The notes: generated by a model from the letters alone, not told the origin. A DNA stretch of 64,000 nucleotides from [Clostridium] fimetarium (GCF_900111235.1 NZ_FOJI01000016.1:21854-85853); one strand, 5' to 3'. Numbered from the stretch's first letter, positions 43,502-53,452 are shown. Translations and numbers: made by a program.

Positions 43502-43774
43502 TTATATTCTATGCATTTTACTAAAAATTTCTTCTCTTTGGCACATAATAACTACACCAATTTCTTTGCCAAGTCCGTCCAAATCATTTGATATTACATC
43601 AAATTTCTTATTTGCTCCACTTGTTTCAACTACCATCATCATATTAAAATAATCTTGAACAATCGTTTGAGAAATATCAAGAATATTAATCTGTGTTTCT
43701 GCTAAATAAGTACAAACTTTAGCAATTATTCCAACGGTATCTTTACCAACTACAGTAATAATAGTCTTTTTCAT
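43502..43774 (-). CDS. ACT domain protein (UPF0237)
   Basis: 90 residues forming one ACT domain: KTIITVVGKDTVGIIAKV at the start and ETQINILDISQTIVQDYF next. Such proteins bind small ligands such as amino acids. It precedes the UPF0210 gene; the two genes travel together in Gram-positives, suggesting a shared pathway. Confidence 0.93.
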   Translation of the reverse strand: MKKTIITVVGKDTVGIIAKVCTYLAETQINILDISQTIVQDYFNMMMVVETSGANKKFDVISNDLDGLGKEIGVVIMCQREEIFSKMHRI

Positions 43775-43859
43775 ATTAGCACCTCTTAATTTAAATTTTT
43801 GTTTTTTTATTATAAAATATTAATATAAACATAATTATAATAATATATCACAAAATATA

Positions 43860-44657
43860 TTATATTTCAAATATTTCCGAATGAATATCTCTTGGGGCTA
43901 CTGACATTGCAAAATCACTTGCTTTATATTCATTATCGCCCATATCAAGTTCTAGTCTTACCGTTTCGTATGCAAGTCTTTCATAATTGTTTTCTTTACT
44001 TAAATGGCCTAACATAATACTTTTCAAATCATCATTTAGCAACTCACATAAAAGTCTTCCTGATGATTCATTAGAAAGATGGCCTTTATCCCCTAATATT
44101 CTTTGTTTCAAATAATATGGATAACTTCCAACTTGAAGCATATTGATATCATGATTCGCTTCAATTAGAATTGATGTTGTTCCTTTTAAATTATCAATTA
44201 TGTAGTCATCATATTTTCCAAGATCTGTAATAACGCCCATTTTATTCTTACCACAAGTTACAGTGTATGCAGTTGGTTCATTCGCATCATGCGAGGTTCG
44301 AAATGAGTGTATGCATAAATCATCTATATAAATATCATGATCTGCATTGATTGGATTAAATATGTCCGATGGCATTTCACCAAGCGATGTGCTTCCTTTG
44401 ATTCCTTTTAGTGTACCTTCGGTTGCATATATTGGAATTTCTTTTTTTCTTGTTAGAACTCCGAGTCCTTTAATATGGTCAGAATGTTCATGCGTCACAA
44501 AGATTCCTGAAATGTCATCAATGCTCAAATCAGCTGCCTTAAGTCCTTCAATAATCTTTTTTTTGCTAACACCGGCATCGATTAAAATATGTGTATTATT
44601 CGAGCCTATGTAGATGCAATTTCCGCTGCTTCCACTAGCGATGGTCATCATTCTCAT
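43860..44657 (-). CDS. MBL-fold metallo-hydrolase (YycJ/WalJ type)
   Basis: About 265 residues. Metal-binding motif THEHSDHIKGL near residue 57, later DLGKYDD and the closing HLSKENN. The N-terminus MTIASGSSGNCIYI matches YycJ/WalJ, a 5' exonuclease coordinating division and replication in Firmicutes. AAGGA lies upstream of the chosen ATG. It overlaps no domain of the FtsA-like gene, whose stop is 20 nt before. Confidence 0.88.
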   Translation of the reverse strand: MRMMTIASGSSGNCIYIGSNNTHILIDAGVSKKKIIEGLKAADLSIDDISGIFVTHEHSDHIKGLGVLTRKKEIPIYATEGTLKGIKGSTSLGEMPSDIFNPINADHDIYIDDLCIHSFRTSHDANEPTAYTVTCGKNKMGVITDLGKYDDYIIDNLKGTTSILIEANHDINMLQVGSYPYYLKQRILGDKGHLSNESSGRLLCELLNDDLKSIMLGHLSKENNYERLAYETVRLELDMGDNEYKASDFAMSVAPRDIHSEIFEI

Positions 44658-44677
44658 AGTATACTTTTTCCTTAAAT

Positions 44678-46897
44678 TTATTTTTCCCAATATATTTCAA
44701 CGATATCTCCGTCTTTGATTGGGCCGGTGTAGTCGCCTGGTGCACCATTTAACTTCAGTACAATATTTCCCTTTGGACTTGATAAATCAAATGCGTAGAA
44801 TTGAAATAAATCGACTAATATATATTCTTTTTTTCCTGTTAATTTTACAGGTTGTCTGTTTATTATAATTATAATATCTGTAGTATTTGCAGTGCTTGTA
44901 GTTTTGGTTATGTCTTTAGCAGCTGAAGTGCTTGCAGTGTTATTAGTGTTTGCATTGTTATTAGTGTTTGCATTGTTGCTAGTGTTTGCGGTGTTTGTAG
45001 TATTTTCAGTCTTTGAAGTATGCATATTATGTGCACCCTCTGTAGTCGGATTGATTGCGTTATTCGAAATATGTTTTGAGTTAGCAATATCCTTATATAT
45101 TTCTTCATCTTTTAATTCAGAATAATTCTGGCTAAATTTTTCATCAACTAAGGTTGTTCGAATAGAAAAGTTCTCATAAACTTTGGTATCTGCGTTCGCT
45201 AATTCATTATTTACATACACTTCAACATTAGATACATCATAATCCATGAATTCAAACAATTGCGCTACGGTGTAATAATTTTCAATCTGAATAATATCAT
45301 TCTCATGAATTGAATAGAATTCAGACTTTAGTTCACCATTTACATAAGCAAATCTAGGACAGATGATTTTTTTGTTATTTACAATAAAATAAATGCTTGA
45401 ATGGTGTTCTTCCAGTTGGCCAATTGAACAGGACGCAGGTTCCCCTATCGTCGATTCTAATACTTCTATAATGTCATTTTGATTGATTTCTGCATTTAAA
45501 TTAGTAAGCTTTTCATTGAGCTTTACAACTGCACCTTCGCCGGATAGTCCACGAACTAATCGGGATTTGTTATTAATTGTAAAGTTTAGTTCTTTTCCAC
45601 GTCTTGGGAAAAGCTTCTCATTCGGAAAACCAATTTGCATAACTGCATCTACAACGGTGAGCTTATTGTTATCATATAATTTCAAACGTTGATTATTTAC
45701 CGTTACAAACACGAAATTATTTTTTTGACTATAATAATTCGTACAAATGCCAATAGGGGTTACATATAATGAATCTTTCTTGAAATCTTCAACCATAAAA
45801 TCAACAGTTGTAAGAACTTCTTCACCTCTTACAGCAACTCTTTCTTTCGGTAAATTCAAATACTCTGCCACTTTTTCTGTATAACCAAAAATTTTTCCAC
45901 CACCACCAACAATAAATACAGCGCTAGTAGATTTTCCACCATTAATCTCAATTATTTTTTCGGCTGCTTCTTTTGCAATTCGATCTATAATTGGTTCCGC
46001 CTCTTGCATTAGTTCTTCTACTTGGACCTCTTGCGTTAGGCCCATAATATCTTTGTAAGTAATTGAACTGTTTTGATTGTTAATGCTTAATTTGATCACT
46101 TCAGCAGTATTGAAATCTACAAGGCATTTTCTAGCAATAACCTCGGTTATTTCATCTCCCGCAAATGGAATCATTCCATAAGAAACAATACTTCCATCCT
46201 TTGTGATACAAATATCTGACGTGCCTGCTCCAACATCAATTAGTGCAATATTAAGAAGTCTAAACTGTTCCGGAATTGCTATATTGATCGCAGCAATTGG
46301 CTCTAATGTGAGACTGGCTACTTGAAGCCCAGCAAAATTAACCGCCTCATATAAACCATCCACCACTTCTTCTGGTAGAAATGTTGCAATTAGTTCAACG
46401 CCAATCTTATTCGCCTTGTGACCTTCAAGATTTTTGATATCATAATCATTTAACATATAGCGAATAGGCGTATTTCCTACGCAGAAAAATTTTGCTTTAT
46501 TGGAACCACCATTTAGTTGATAATGTGCTTCTTCAACAGCTAAAAGATTCAGTGAATATATGTGTTCCTGCAAAACTCTAGTTTCTTCTTCAAATTCAAA
46601 TTCTTTTGTGATATTAACAGTTTTAAGCACACGTCCAGCAGCTGCGATACATACATCGGTAAGCTCTTTATCAAGCTGAGCTTCCAACTGATTCTTAACA
46701 TCACGGATTGTCTCTCCTACCTTATAGATATCATGAATCTGACCATCAAGCATAGCGCGAGTCTCATGTTCCTTGACTGCCATAGCAACTACTTTGAAAT
46801 TACCTCGATCAAGATATCCAACAACGCCTACAATATTACGTGTCCCTATATCAAGTCCAAAGACCCAATCATCTTGAATTTTTTTCGAATTGTCCAT
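44678..46897 (-). CDS. FtsA-like cell-division ATPase with long C-terminal extension
   Basis: About 739 residues. The first 400 have the actin-like FtsA/PilM fold: FGLDIGTRNIVGVVGY (phosphate 1), LIDVGAGTSDICI (phosphate 2) and FIVGGGGKIFG (adenosine). Residues 400-600 are beta-rich repeats, then an Asn/Thr/Ala-rich linker (NTANTSNNANTNN), then an 80-residue terminal domain. True FtsA is about 420 residues and ends in an amphipathic helix, which is not seen here. Probably a paralogue of unknown partner. ATG preceded by GGGGA. Confidence 0.8.
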   Translation of the reverse strand: MDNSKKIQDDWVFGLDIGTRNIVGVVGYLDRGNFKVVAMAVKEHETRAMLDGQIHDIYKVGETIRDVKNQLEAQLDKELTDVCIAAAGRVLKTVNITKEFEFEEETRVLQEHIYSLNLLAVEEAHYQLNGGSNKAKFFCVGNTPIRYMLNDYDIKNLEGHKANKIGVELIATFLPEEVVDGLYEAVNFAGLQVASLTLEPIAAINIAIPEQFRLLNIALIDVGAGTSDICITKDGSIVSYGMIPFAGDEITEVIARKCLVDFNTAEVIKLSINNQNSSITYKDIMGLTQEVQVEELMQEAEPIIDRIAKEAAEKIIEINGGKSTSAVFIVGGGGKIFGYTEKVAEYLNLPKERVAVRGEEVLTTVDFMVEDFKKDSLYVTPIGICTNYYSQKNNFVFVTVNNQRLKLYDNNKLTVVDAVMQIGFPNEKLFPRRGKELNFTINNKSRLVRGLSGEGAVVKLNEKLTNLNAEINQNDIIEVLESTIGEPASCSIGQLEEHHSSIYFIVNNKKIICPRFAYVNGELKSEFYSIHENDIIQIENYYTVAQLFEFMDYDVSNVEVYVNNELANADTKVYENFSIRTTLVDEKFSQNYSELKDEEIYKDIANSKHISNNAINPTTEGAHNMHTSKTENTTNTANTSNNANTNNNANTNNTASTSAAKDITKTTSTANTTDIIIIINRQPVKLTGKKEYILVDLFQFYAFDLSSPKGNIVLKLNGAPGDYTGPIKDGDIVEIYWEK

Positions 46898-46994
46898 AAT
46901 TGTCCCCATTCCCGCACTGCTTTCAAAAGCTTTCAATCTATGATTGAGAGATAATGTACACTACGCTTTTGTATATTTATATAAAATCTTTAAC

Positions 46995-47579
46995 CTATAG
47001 TAATGTTTTCAATTGCAGCAAAGTATCTTCTAATGTTTTGTTATTATTAATGATTGTTTTACAATGTTTTTTAAAATCCTCAGGACCTAATTGATTCGCA
47101 AATATTTCTTTGATTTTATTGTCATCATAACCTCTGCTTGCTTTCAATCGTTCAATTCTTACATCTTCATGTGCGTATATATACCATAATTCATCACATA
47201 ATATCTCATAATGATCCTCAATCAATAAAGCTGCTTCAATAAATATATAATCATATTTTTCTTCACATTTTAACTGACCAATCTGCTCGGTAATCAGTTT
47301 CTTTACTAATGGGTGAATTATACTATTTAAGACAATCAATTTATGCTTATTATGAAAAACGATTTCAGCAAGTTTCGTTCTTATGATATTTTTATTGCAA
47401 TCAAGAATATCTTCACCAAAAACTTCTAAAACCTTTTTATATCCTACATGTCCAGCTTCCATAGTCTCTTTTGCTACATCATCCGCTTTGATTACAAATG
47501 CATTGAAATTATTTTTAAGTAATTCCAAAACAGCTGACTTACCCGAACCAATTCCACCTGTTATTCCAATAATTTTCAT
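46995..47579 (-). CDS. coaE: Dephospho-CoA kinase
   Basis: 194 residues. P-loop GITGGIGSGKSAV (residues 5-17), IKADDVAKE and the lid segment. Last step of CoA synthesis; coaD is at 6041. It lies downstream of polA, a classic polA-coaE pairing, with a small membrane protein gene between. Confidence 0.95.
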   Translation of the reverse strand: MKIIGITGGIGSGKSAVLELLKNNFNAFVIKADDVAKETMEAGHVGYKKVLEVFGEDILDCNKNIIRTKLAEIVFHNKHKLIVLNSIIHPLVKKLITEQIGQLKCEEKYDYIFIEAALLIEDHYEILCDELWYIYAHEDVRIERLKASRGYDDNKIKEIFANQLGPEDFKKHCKTIINNNKTLEDTLLQLKTLL

Positions 47580-47585
47580 AATTGC

Positions 47586-47780
47586 CTACTTTATCTTATT
47601 TTGTTCTGATATCTCATGTAATAGCTCTATTATTTCCCCATTTTGCTGTATGATTAATTCCCCTTGTTGCTCTTGCATTGTTTTCATATTCAGTATTGTT
47701 GTTTTTATTCCACGAGTACCAAATGCAACTGCTATACTGAATATTATTATAAATACCATTACAATAATAAATTCTACCAT
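47586..47780 (-). CDS. Small membrane protein between polA and coaE
   Basis: 64 residues. An N-terminal transmembrane helix (FIIVMVFIIIFSIAVAFGT) is followed by a helical Gln/Glu-rich tail. No family recognised. Its tight spacing to coaE (6 nt) suggests co-translation. Confidence 0.6.
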   Translation of the reverse strand: MVEFIIVMVFIIIFSIAVAFGTRGIKTTILNMKTMQEQQGELIIQQNGEIIELLHEISEQNKIK

Positions 47781-47837
47781 TTATTCTCCCCCCCCGGATT
47801 ATCTGCGTTCAATTGCGCGAACACAATATCGTTATCG

Positions 47838-50498
47838 TTAATGGGCCTCAAACCAATTCTTACCTTCATTCATATCAATTTCAAGTGAAACCAATAATTT
47901 TGCAGCGCCTAACATGTTTTCTTTCAGTATTTTCTTGACTTGATCTACTTCATCTTCATAAGTCTCTACTAATAGTTCATCGTGTATCTGTAAAATTAAT
48001 TTTGATTTGAGCTTATTGTCTTTGAGTGCTTCATAAACCTTAATCATCGCAATTTTAATGATATCAGCTGCAGTGCCCTGTATTGGTGAATTCATTGCAA
48101 TTCTTTCGCCAAATGCACGTTGCATAAAATTACTTGAACTTAACTCTGGAATTGGTCGCTTTCTATCAAATATTGTTGTGGAATAACCTTTTTCCTTTGC
48201 ATCTTCAACTAATCCATTTATAAATGCTTTGATATCTGGATACGTTTCAAAATATTTTTCGATATATTCATTTGCTTCTTTTCTTGAAATACTTAAACCT
48301 TGGCTAAGTCCAAATGAACTTATACCATATATGATACCAAAGTTAACCGCTTTTGCGTTGCTTCGTTGTGTATTACTAACTTCTTCAAGTGGTACATGAA
48401 ATACCTGTGAAGCTGTAATTCTATGAATATCTTGTTCTGAATTATAGGCTTCAATCAGCTTTATGTCTCCTGACATATGGGCCAATATTCGAAGCTCAAT
48501 CTGCGAATAATCCGCATCAATAAATACGCAACCAGGTTTTGCAATAAATGCTTTTCTGATTTCACGGCCAAGTTCCATTCGGATTGGAATGTTTTGAAGA
48601 TTAGGCTCTGTGCTACTGATTCGTCCTGTCGCTGTAATCGTCTGATTGAATTTACCATGAATTCTACCATCTTCGCCGATGTATGAAGACAATCCATCCG
48701 CATAAGTTGATTTTAGCTTTGTCAGTTGTCGATATTCAAGTATTTTCCCTACAATAGGATATTCTCCTGCTAGTTTTTCAAGCACGTCGGCTGCCGTAGA
48801 ATAGCCACTCTTGGTTTTCTTGCCATTCGGCATCTGTAATGTTTCAAATAAAACAACGCCTAGTTGCTTCGGTGAATTAATATTAAATTCTGTTCCAGAA
48901 AGTTCGTATATCTCTTTTTCAAGTTCGAGAATTCTTATCTGCAATTTATCACCATATATTTTCAGGCCCTCTTTATCTACCATAATACCTTCTTTTTGCA
49001 TACTATATAATACAAATAATAAAGGCATTTCAATTGTTTCAAAAAGCTCCAACATATTAGAGTTTTTCAATTCATCTTCAATCGTTTCCCATGCATTATA
49101 GATTACATAAGAGCTGAGACAAGCATATTTTGACAGCGCCTCTTCATTTACAAAAGCAGCTTCTTTGAACCCAAGTTTGCCAAGTATATCTGCCTTCGTT
49201 GGTAATGACAATTTTAAATAATCTCGTCCAAGTTCATCAAAAAGATAACTTTCTTTCAATGGATTTAGAAGGTATGCAGCCAAGCCAACATCTGTGAGCA
49301 TATCAAATTCGCAATCTTTTAAAACATCCAATTGCTCTTTGAGGTTCAAAAATATCAATTTATTTTTCTTGTTATGAATCATATTTGATAAATCAGCAAT
49401 TTTCCCAATTAAATAACCTTCATTAATAAATCCTTGAATCGGAATATATAATGATAACTTTTCTTTGGATGCAAATGTGAATGACGCACCAAAAAGTTGA
49501 TTATCTTCATATGCGAAAAATACACCTATATGTTCAGCTTTTTCCATAGCTGAAAATGCATTTTCAATATCGCTTAATTCAGATAAAATCTTAATCTGCT
49601 TATAAACTTCTGGTTCGGTAGAAACAATTTCACTATCAAACTTTTTAAGTAAAGATTTGAAATTATATTTTTTGAATAATTCATAAGATTCCTTGGTGTA
49701 TAGATTGTTAAATGTTGCATCATCTATATTATAGTCTATAGGCGCATCCGTATCAATTGTTGCAAGTACTTTACTTAATTGAACCTGTTCATAATTCTCT
49801 GATAACGAAGTCTTTGCTTTGTTAGGTGTTATCTGTTCAATATTGGCATAAGCATTCTCAATGGACTTGTATTTTTGAATGATGGCTGAAGCAGTTTTTT
49901 CACCAATGCCTGGAGCCCCCGGTATATTATCAGAAGCATCTCCCATCAACGCTTTAATATCTATGAATTCAGTAGGTGTAACCCCATATAATTCAAATAC
50001 TTCTTTGAAGTTATAATCCTCTACTTCAGTAACACCTTTTTTTGTCTTAGGTATTCGAATTTTAACCTTTTGAGTAGCAAGCTGAAGCATGTCACGATCT
50101 CCAGAAATCAAAGAGACATCAAGCCCTATTGATTCTCCGGATTTTGCAAGTGTTCCAAGTAAATCATCAGCTTCATAGCCTTCTTTTTCGATAATTGTGA
50201 CATTCATTGCCTTAAGTACTTCTTTTATTAATGGAACTTGTTGTCTAAGCTCCTCCGGCATAGACTTTCTAGTACCTTTGTAACCCTCAAATAACTTATG
50301 ACGAAAAGTGGGTGCACTAAGGTCGAATGCAACTGTTAGATAATCTGCATGCTCTTCATCGAGAATTTTAAACATTATATTCAAAAATCCATACATTGCA
50401 TTCGTATGAGTGCCCTCTGAATTTGTCAAATCTGGAACACCATAAAATGCTCTGTTAAGAATACTGTGACCATCTATTAATACTAATTTTTTGCTCAT
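47838..50498 (-). CDS. polA: DNA polymerase I
   Basis: 886 residues. N-terminal 5' nuclease (LVLIDGHSILNRAFYG; GDRDMLQLA), a middle domain that aligns with the 3'-5' exonuclease but lacks its DxE metal residues, and the polymerase domain with DADYSQIELRI, AVNFGIIYGIS and HDELLVE. Removes RNA primers and fills gaps. Start behind GGAG; the first ATG of the frame lies in the upstream gene. Confidence 0.97.
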   Translation of the reverse strand: MSKKLVLIDGHSILNRAFYGVPDLTNSEGTHTNAMYGFLNIMFKILDEEHADYLTVAFDLSAPTFRHKLFEGYKGTRKSMPEELRQQVPLIKEVLKAMNVTIIEKEGYEADDLLGTLAKSGESIGLDVSLISGDRDMLQLATQKVKIRIPKTKKGVTEVEDYNFKEVFELYGVTPTEFIDIKALMGDASDNIPGAPGIGEKTASAIIQKYKSIENAYANIEQITPNKAKTSLSENYEQVQLSKVLATIDTDAPIDYNIDDATFNNLYTKESYELFKKYNFKSLLKKFDSEIVSTEPEVYKQIKILSELSDIENAFSAMEKAEHIGVFFAYEDNQLFGASFTFASKEKLSLYIPIQGFINEGYLIGKIADLSNMIHNKKNKLIFLNLKEQLDVLKDCEFDMLTDVGLAAYLLNPLKESYLFDELGRDYLKLSLPTKADILGKLGFKEAAFVNEEALSKYACLSSYVIYNAWETIEDELKNSNMLELFETIEMPLLFVLYSMQKEGIMVDKEGLKIYGDKLQIRILELEKEIYELSGTEFNINSPKQLGVVLFETLQMPNGKKTKSGYSTAADVLEKLAGEYPIVGKILEYRQLTKLKSTYADGLSSYIGEDGRIHGKFNQTITATGRISSTEPNLQNIPIRMELGREIRKAFIAKPGCVFIDADYSQIELRILAHMSGDIKLIEAYNSEQDIHRITASQVFHVPLEEVSNTQRSNAKAVNFGIIYGISSFGLSQGLSISRKEANEYIEKYFETYPDIKAFINGLVEDAKEKGYSTTIFDRKRPIPELSSSNFMQRAFGERIAMNSPIQGTAADIIKIAMIKVYEALKDNKLKSKLILQIHDELLVETYEDEVDQVKKILKENMLGAAKLLVSLEIDMNEGKNWFEAH

Positions 50499-50512
50499 GA
50501 TTACTCCATTCT

Positions 50513-50878
50513 TTATATGATTGTGTATATGTATAAACCGCCAGCTACCAAAATGCAAAATATTAATGTTAGAATTGCAAATTTTATATGACGTTGTTTC
50601 TTTTTATATTTTACGATACTAAGTTTTGAGTCATTCAGCTTTTTATCAACTAGCCCTCTAAAATCGTAAGACTCAATCAATTTTTTGTATTCATCTAAGC
50701 CGTAATCCAAATCAGCCCCGTCTTCTGCTAGTCCATACTCAACGATATAATAAATCTCCAATTCTTCCTGACATTCTTTGCATCCAAGTATATGATCTAT
50801 AAATATTTCCTTTTCTTTTATAGATAATTGGTCCTTATCAAATGCCCCTATTGACTTTTGAATCTGTTTACAATCCAT
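50513..50878 (-). CDS. Zinc-finger (anti-sigma-like) membrane protein
   Basis: 121 residues. The N-terminal HxxxCxxC motif is HILGCKECQEE (residues about 29-39). A C-terminal transmembrane helix (IKFAILTLIFCILVAGGLY) ends the protein. This is the zf-HC2/ZAS layout of anti-sigma factors, but no sigma gene is adjacent; it may instead tether a polA-region function. Stop lies 15 nt before polA. Confidence 0.75.
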   Translation of the reverse strand: MDCKQIQKSIGAFDKDQLSIKEKEIFIDHILGCKECQEELEIYYIVEYGLAEDGADLDYGLDEYKKLIESYDFRGLVDKKLNDSKLSIVKYKKKQRHIKFAILTLIFCILVAGGLYIYTII

Positions 50879-51013
50879 AGTTGCTCCTTATCTTACAATC
50901 AAGATATTAAAACGATTATTTTCTTATATAAGATTATCACAAAATCAAGTTATGTTCAACTAATAACAGCTGCTGTTGAAATATCTATTTGTTTTTCGTT
51001 TGTTAAATGTATA

Positions 51014-51050
51014 ATAAAAAAGTCTCAAGCATAGTATTTCACTTGAGACT
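51014..51050 (-). terminator. Intrinsic terminator after the 53-residue zinc-ribbon gene
   Basis: Perfect stem AGTCTCAAG/CTTGAGACT with a T-run on the minus strand. Confidence 0.85.
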
Positions 51051-51101
51051 AATAAAAATTCAATCATAATTTTTGAAATTAAATTGAAAGCAAGAAAGTC
51101 A

Positions 51102-51263
51102 TTATTTCACATTTTCTCTAATTTTACATATGGGACATATCGTTCTTGAATCATCAATTTCCCAGCCTTTTGTTTTATATACAATTATAATAATGTTTTT
51201 ATCTGTAAATTCACCTACATCGGTACGATTACATATATCGCATTTCACTCCTGATATTATCAT
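51102..51263 (-). CDS. Small zinc-ribbon protein
   Basis: 53 residues, MIISGVKCDICNRTDVGEF to IREN VK. Two CxxC knuckles, CDIC (residues 8-11) and CPIC (43-46), suggest a zinc ribbon. A strong AGGAGG site precedes the ATG, and a terminator follows. No family name recognised; a DNA/RNA-binding or redox-linked role is possible. Confidence 0.75.
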   Translation of the reverse strand: MIISGVKCDICNRTDVGEFTDKNIIIIVYKTKGWEIDDSRTICPICKIRENVK

Positions 51264-51345
51264 TTTGGCCTCCTATATCTATATATTTTTCTTATGATAA
51301 GTATACCTTAGAAATAAATGAGCAATTCATATATGCTCTTATTCA

Positions 51346-51388
51346 TAAAAAAAATCGTGTAAGCCAATATTTATAAGCTTTCACGATT
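51346..51388 (-). terminator. Intrinsic terminator after the dipeptidase gene
   Basis: Stem AATCGTGTAAGC/GCTTTCACGATT with a T-run on the minus strand; likely the end of the que-operon transcript. Confidence 0.8.
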
Positions 51389-51464
51389 ATAATTGTGAAT
51401 CAAAGTCAACATAATAAGTATAGGCTTATGTAATTTTAATGTCAATAGAGAGAAAAAGGTAATA

Positions 51465-52457
51465 TTACAAGAGTTCTTTGAATATACGCATTGAATTTTT
51501 ATAAAAAATTTTCTCAATTTCAGACTCATGAAACCCTCTACTGATTAATTCTTGTTCTAATAATGGTAAATAAGATGCATCTTTCATTTCTAATTCACAA
51601 GAAATTCCGTCAAAATCCGAACCTAATCCAATGACATCTATTCCAGCTATGTTTTTTATATATATGATATGTTCTGCCATAATTGAAACGTTACTTTGAC
51701 ATTCAAATTCATTTTCTTTATTATCCAAAAATGCAGCGCAATAATTAATTCCTAATAAGCCACCTCTATCGCCAATTGTTCTTATCATTTCATCGGTTAA
51801 ATTCCTGATATGAGGAGAAATTGTTCTTACATTCGAATGACTTGCAACAAAAGGTCTTTGCGTATGTTTGGCAACATCCCAAAATCCTGCATCTGACAAG
51901 TGTGATACATCAACTATTATATGAAGATGTTCCATTTCTTGCAAAAATTCTATGCCTTTTTCTTTTAAACCATTCTCCGTATTTGCTCGACATGGAAAAA
52001 TGTTTTCTTTACTGTGTGGAATAATATTGGGATAAGCAAGCTCATTTTCATAATTCCATGTCAGAGTCATCATACGAACACCTAATTTATAGAACATACG
52101 AAGTACTGAAAGGCTCCCTAAACAGCAGCCACCTTCCTCTATAGTAAGCATGGCTGATAGTTTTCCGACTTTTTGGTTCTCTAAAATATCAAGATATGTT
52201 TTCACTTGTGCGATTTCATTAGGATATGTATTTAGAATTTCATAAAAGATGTCAATTTCCTCTAAGGCACTAACCAAAGCATTTTCCTTAGATGAAAGGT
52301 CTACATAAGCGGCAAAACACTGCAACAAATAATCGCCCTTTTTTAATTTCTGCAAATCAATATGCAAATCATTTTTCAAGAAGCTTTTCTCTCTGCCTGC
52401 TTTCATTGCTTCATTTAATTCAAACAATGTATCACAATGCATATCAAATACTTTCAT
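51465..52457 (-). CDS. Membrane dipeptidase (M19, renal dipeptidase family)
   Basis: 330 residues. DMHCDTLFEL at the N-terminus gives the first metal ligands; later VDVSHLSDAGFWDV and SHSNVR supply His ligands, and GLGSDFDGI is a conserved end motif. Hydrolyses dipeptides in the cytosol or outside; no signal peptide here. It is the last gene of the minus-strand run that begins with queD, but a 110-nt gap separates it from the C40 gene. Confidence 0.92.
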   Translation of the reverse strand: MKVFDMHCDTLFELNEAMKAGREKSFLKNDLHIDLQKLKKGDYLLQCFAAYVDLSSKENALVSALEEIDIFYEILNTYPNEIAQVKTYLDILENQKVGKLSAMLTIEEGGCCLGSLSVLRMFYKLGVRMMTLTWNYENELAYPNIIPHSKENIFPCRANTENGLKEKGIEFLQEMEHLHIIVDVSHLSDAGFWDVAKHTQRPFVASHSNVRTISPHIRNLTDEMIRTIGDRGGLLGINYCAAFLDNKENEFECQSNVSIMAEHIIYIKNIAGIDVIGLGSDFDGISCELEMKDASYLPLLEQELISRGFHESEIEKIFYKNSMRIFKELL

Positions 52458-52567
52458 AATTCACGCCATTTCTAAGGCTTGCTAATGCAAGACACATCGA
52501 ATTATTTCATAGAACATCTATAACGACAAATTTTTCTATAAGTTCATACAATAAGTAAACAAAGATT

Positions 52568-53452
52568 CTAACCAAAAATACTGCCAACTGCATACAAAGA
52601 TTTTGCTAAATCTTCTCTGTAATCTGGGTCATTTGGATTCAAACTATTAATCACGACTCCATCGCTTCCGGCTCTCGCGGTTGCATGAATATAGCGATCT
52701 CCATCGATATACATCGCAATATGTCCTGGAAAATATAACAAATCACCTTTTTTCATTCTATGAAAGGGTATTTCTTTTATTGGAAATCCACGCATAATTT
52801 GTGCATCTCGATAAATTAAAATTCCTTGGAACATATAGCACATAGAGGTTAATCCTGAACAGTCAATTCCCAATGTGGTTTTGCCACCCCATCGATATTG
52901 AATACTGCAATATTTTTTAGCCTCTAGTATTACTTTTTCCCGAAAACTAGCAATATTAATATTTGAGTTTTGCGGCAACGTATCTTCCCACAACCCCTTT
53001 TGTGAGAATTCCTTTTCTTTGAGTAACTGATTCTTTATATAGCCACATAGTCCATTTACCAAACGTACTTTTACCCAACCTATATTATCATTTCTCCAGT
53101 CAACAACCTCAACAATAGATCCTTTGGGTAAAATACTCAGACGAACAGCTTGAACTTTAGGCATTGATTGGATATCAGCAGTAAATGCATCTATTACCAT
53201 TAAATCAGAGTTCTCCCACTCTTTTAAAGCGAGTAATGGAAGTAAGTGAAGTTCCTCTTTTTTAACATATCCAGTATAATTATAAAACGTTCTAATGGGT
53301 AAAAATCCATTTTCTTCGCCACCTGTAATTGTAACGCCCATTCCATGCAATCCTTCGTCTGAAATAGAGGAAGCACTTCCATATTCCGTGATTTTTGTTG
53401 TTTTCGGTATTTCATAAATGCTCGTTATTGCCTTAAAAAATAGCCCATACAC
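52568..53452 (-). CDS. C40 family peptidase (NlpC/P60) with SH3 domains
   Basis: 294 residues from a GTG start behind AGGAGG. An N-terminal SH3b-like region is followed by another (KGSIVEVVDWRNDNIGWVKV) and the NlpC/P60 domain with DCSGLTSMCY (catalytic Cys near 203) and HIAMYIDGDRYIHA (His). Cuts peptidoglycan stem peptides. No signal peptide is visible, suggesting a cytosolic YkfC-like muropeptide recycling role, which fits the dipeptidase next to it. Confidence 0.88.
   Translation of the reverse strand: MYGLFFKAITSIYEIPKTTKITEYGSASSISDEGLHGMGVTITGGEENGFLPIRTFYNYTGYVKKEELHLLPLLALKEWENSDLMVIDAFTADIQSMPKVQAVRLSILPKGSIVEVVDWRNDNIGWVKVRLVNGLCGYIKNQLLKEKEFSQKGLWEDTLPQNSNINIASFREKVILEAKKYCSIQYRWGGKTTLGIDCSGLTSMCYMFQGILIYRDAQIMRGFPIKEIPFHRMKKGDLLYFPGHIAMYIDGDRYIHATARAGSDGVVINSLNPNDPDYREDLAKSLYAVGSIFG

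Noticed and set aside
44892..45125. A Val/Leu-rich hydrophobic frame on the plus strand.
   Set aside because: Antisense of the Asn/Thr-rich linker in the FtsA-like protein; no ribosome site.
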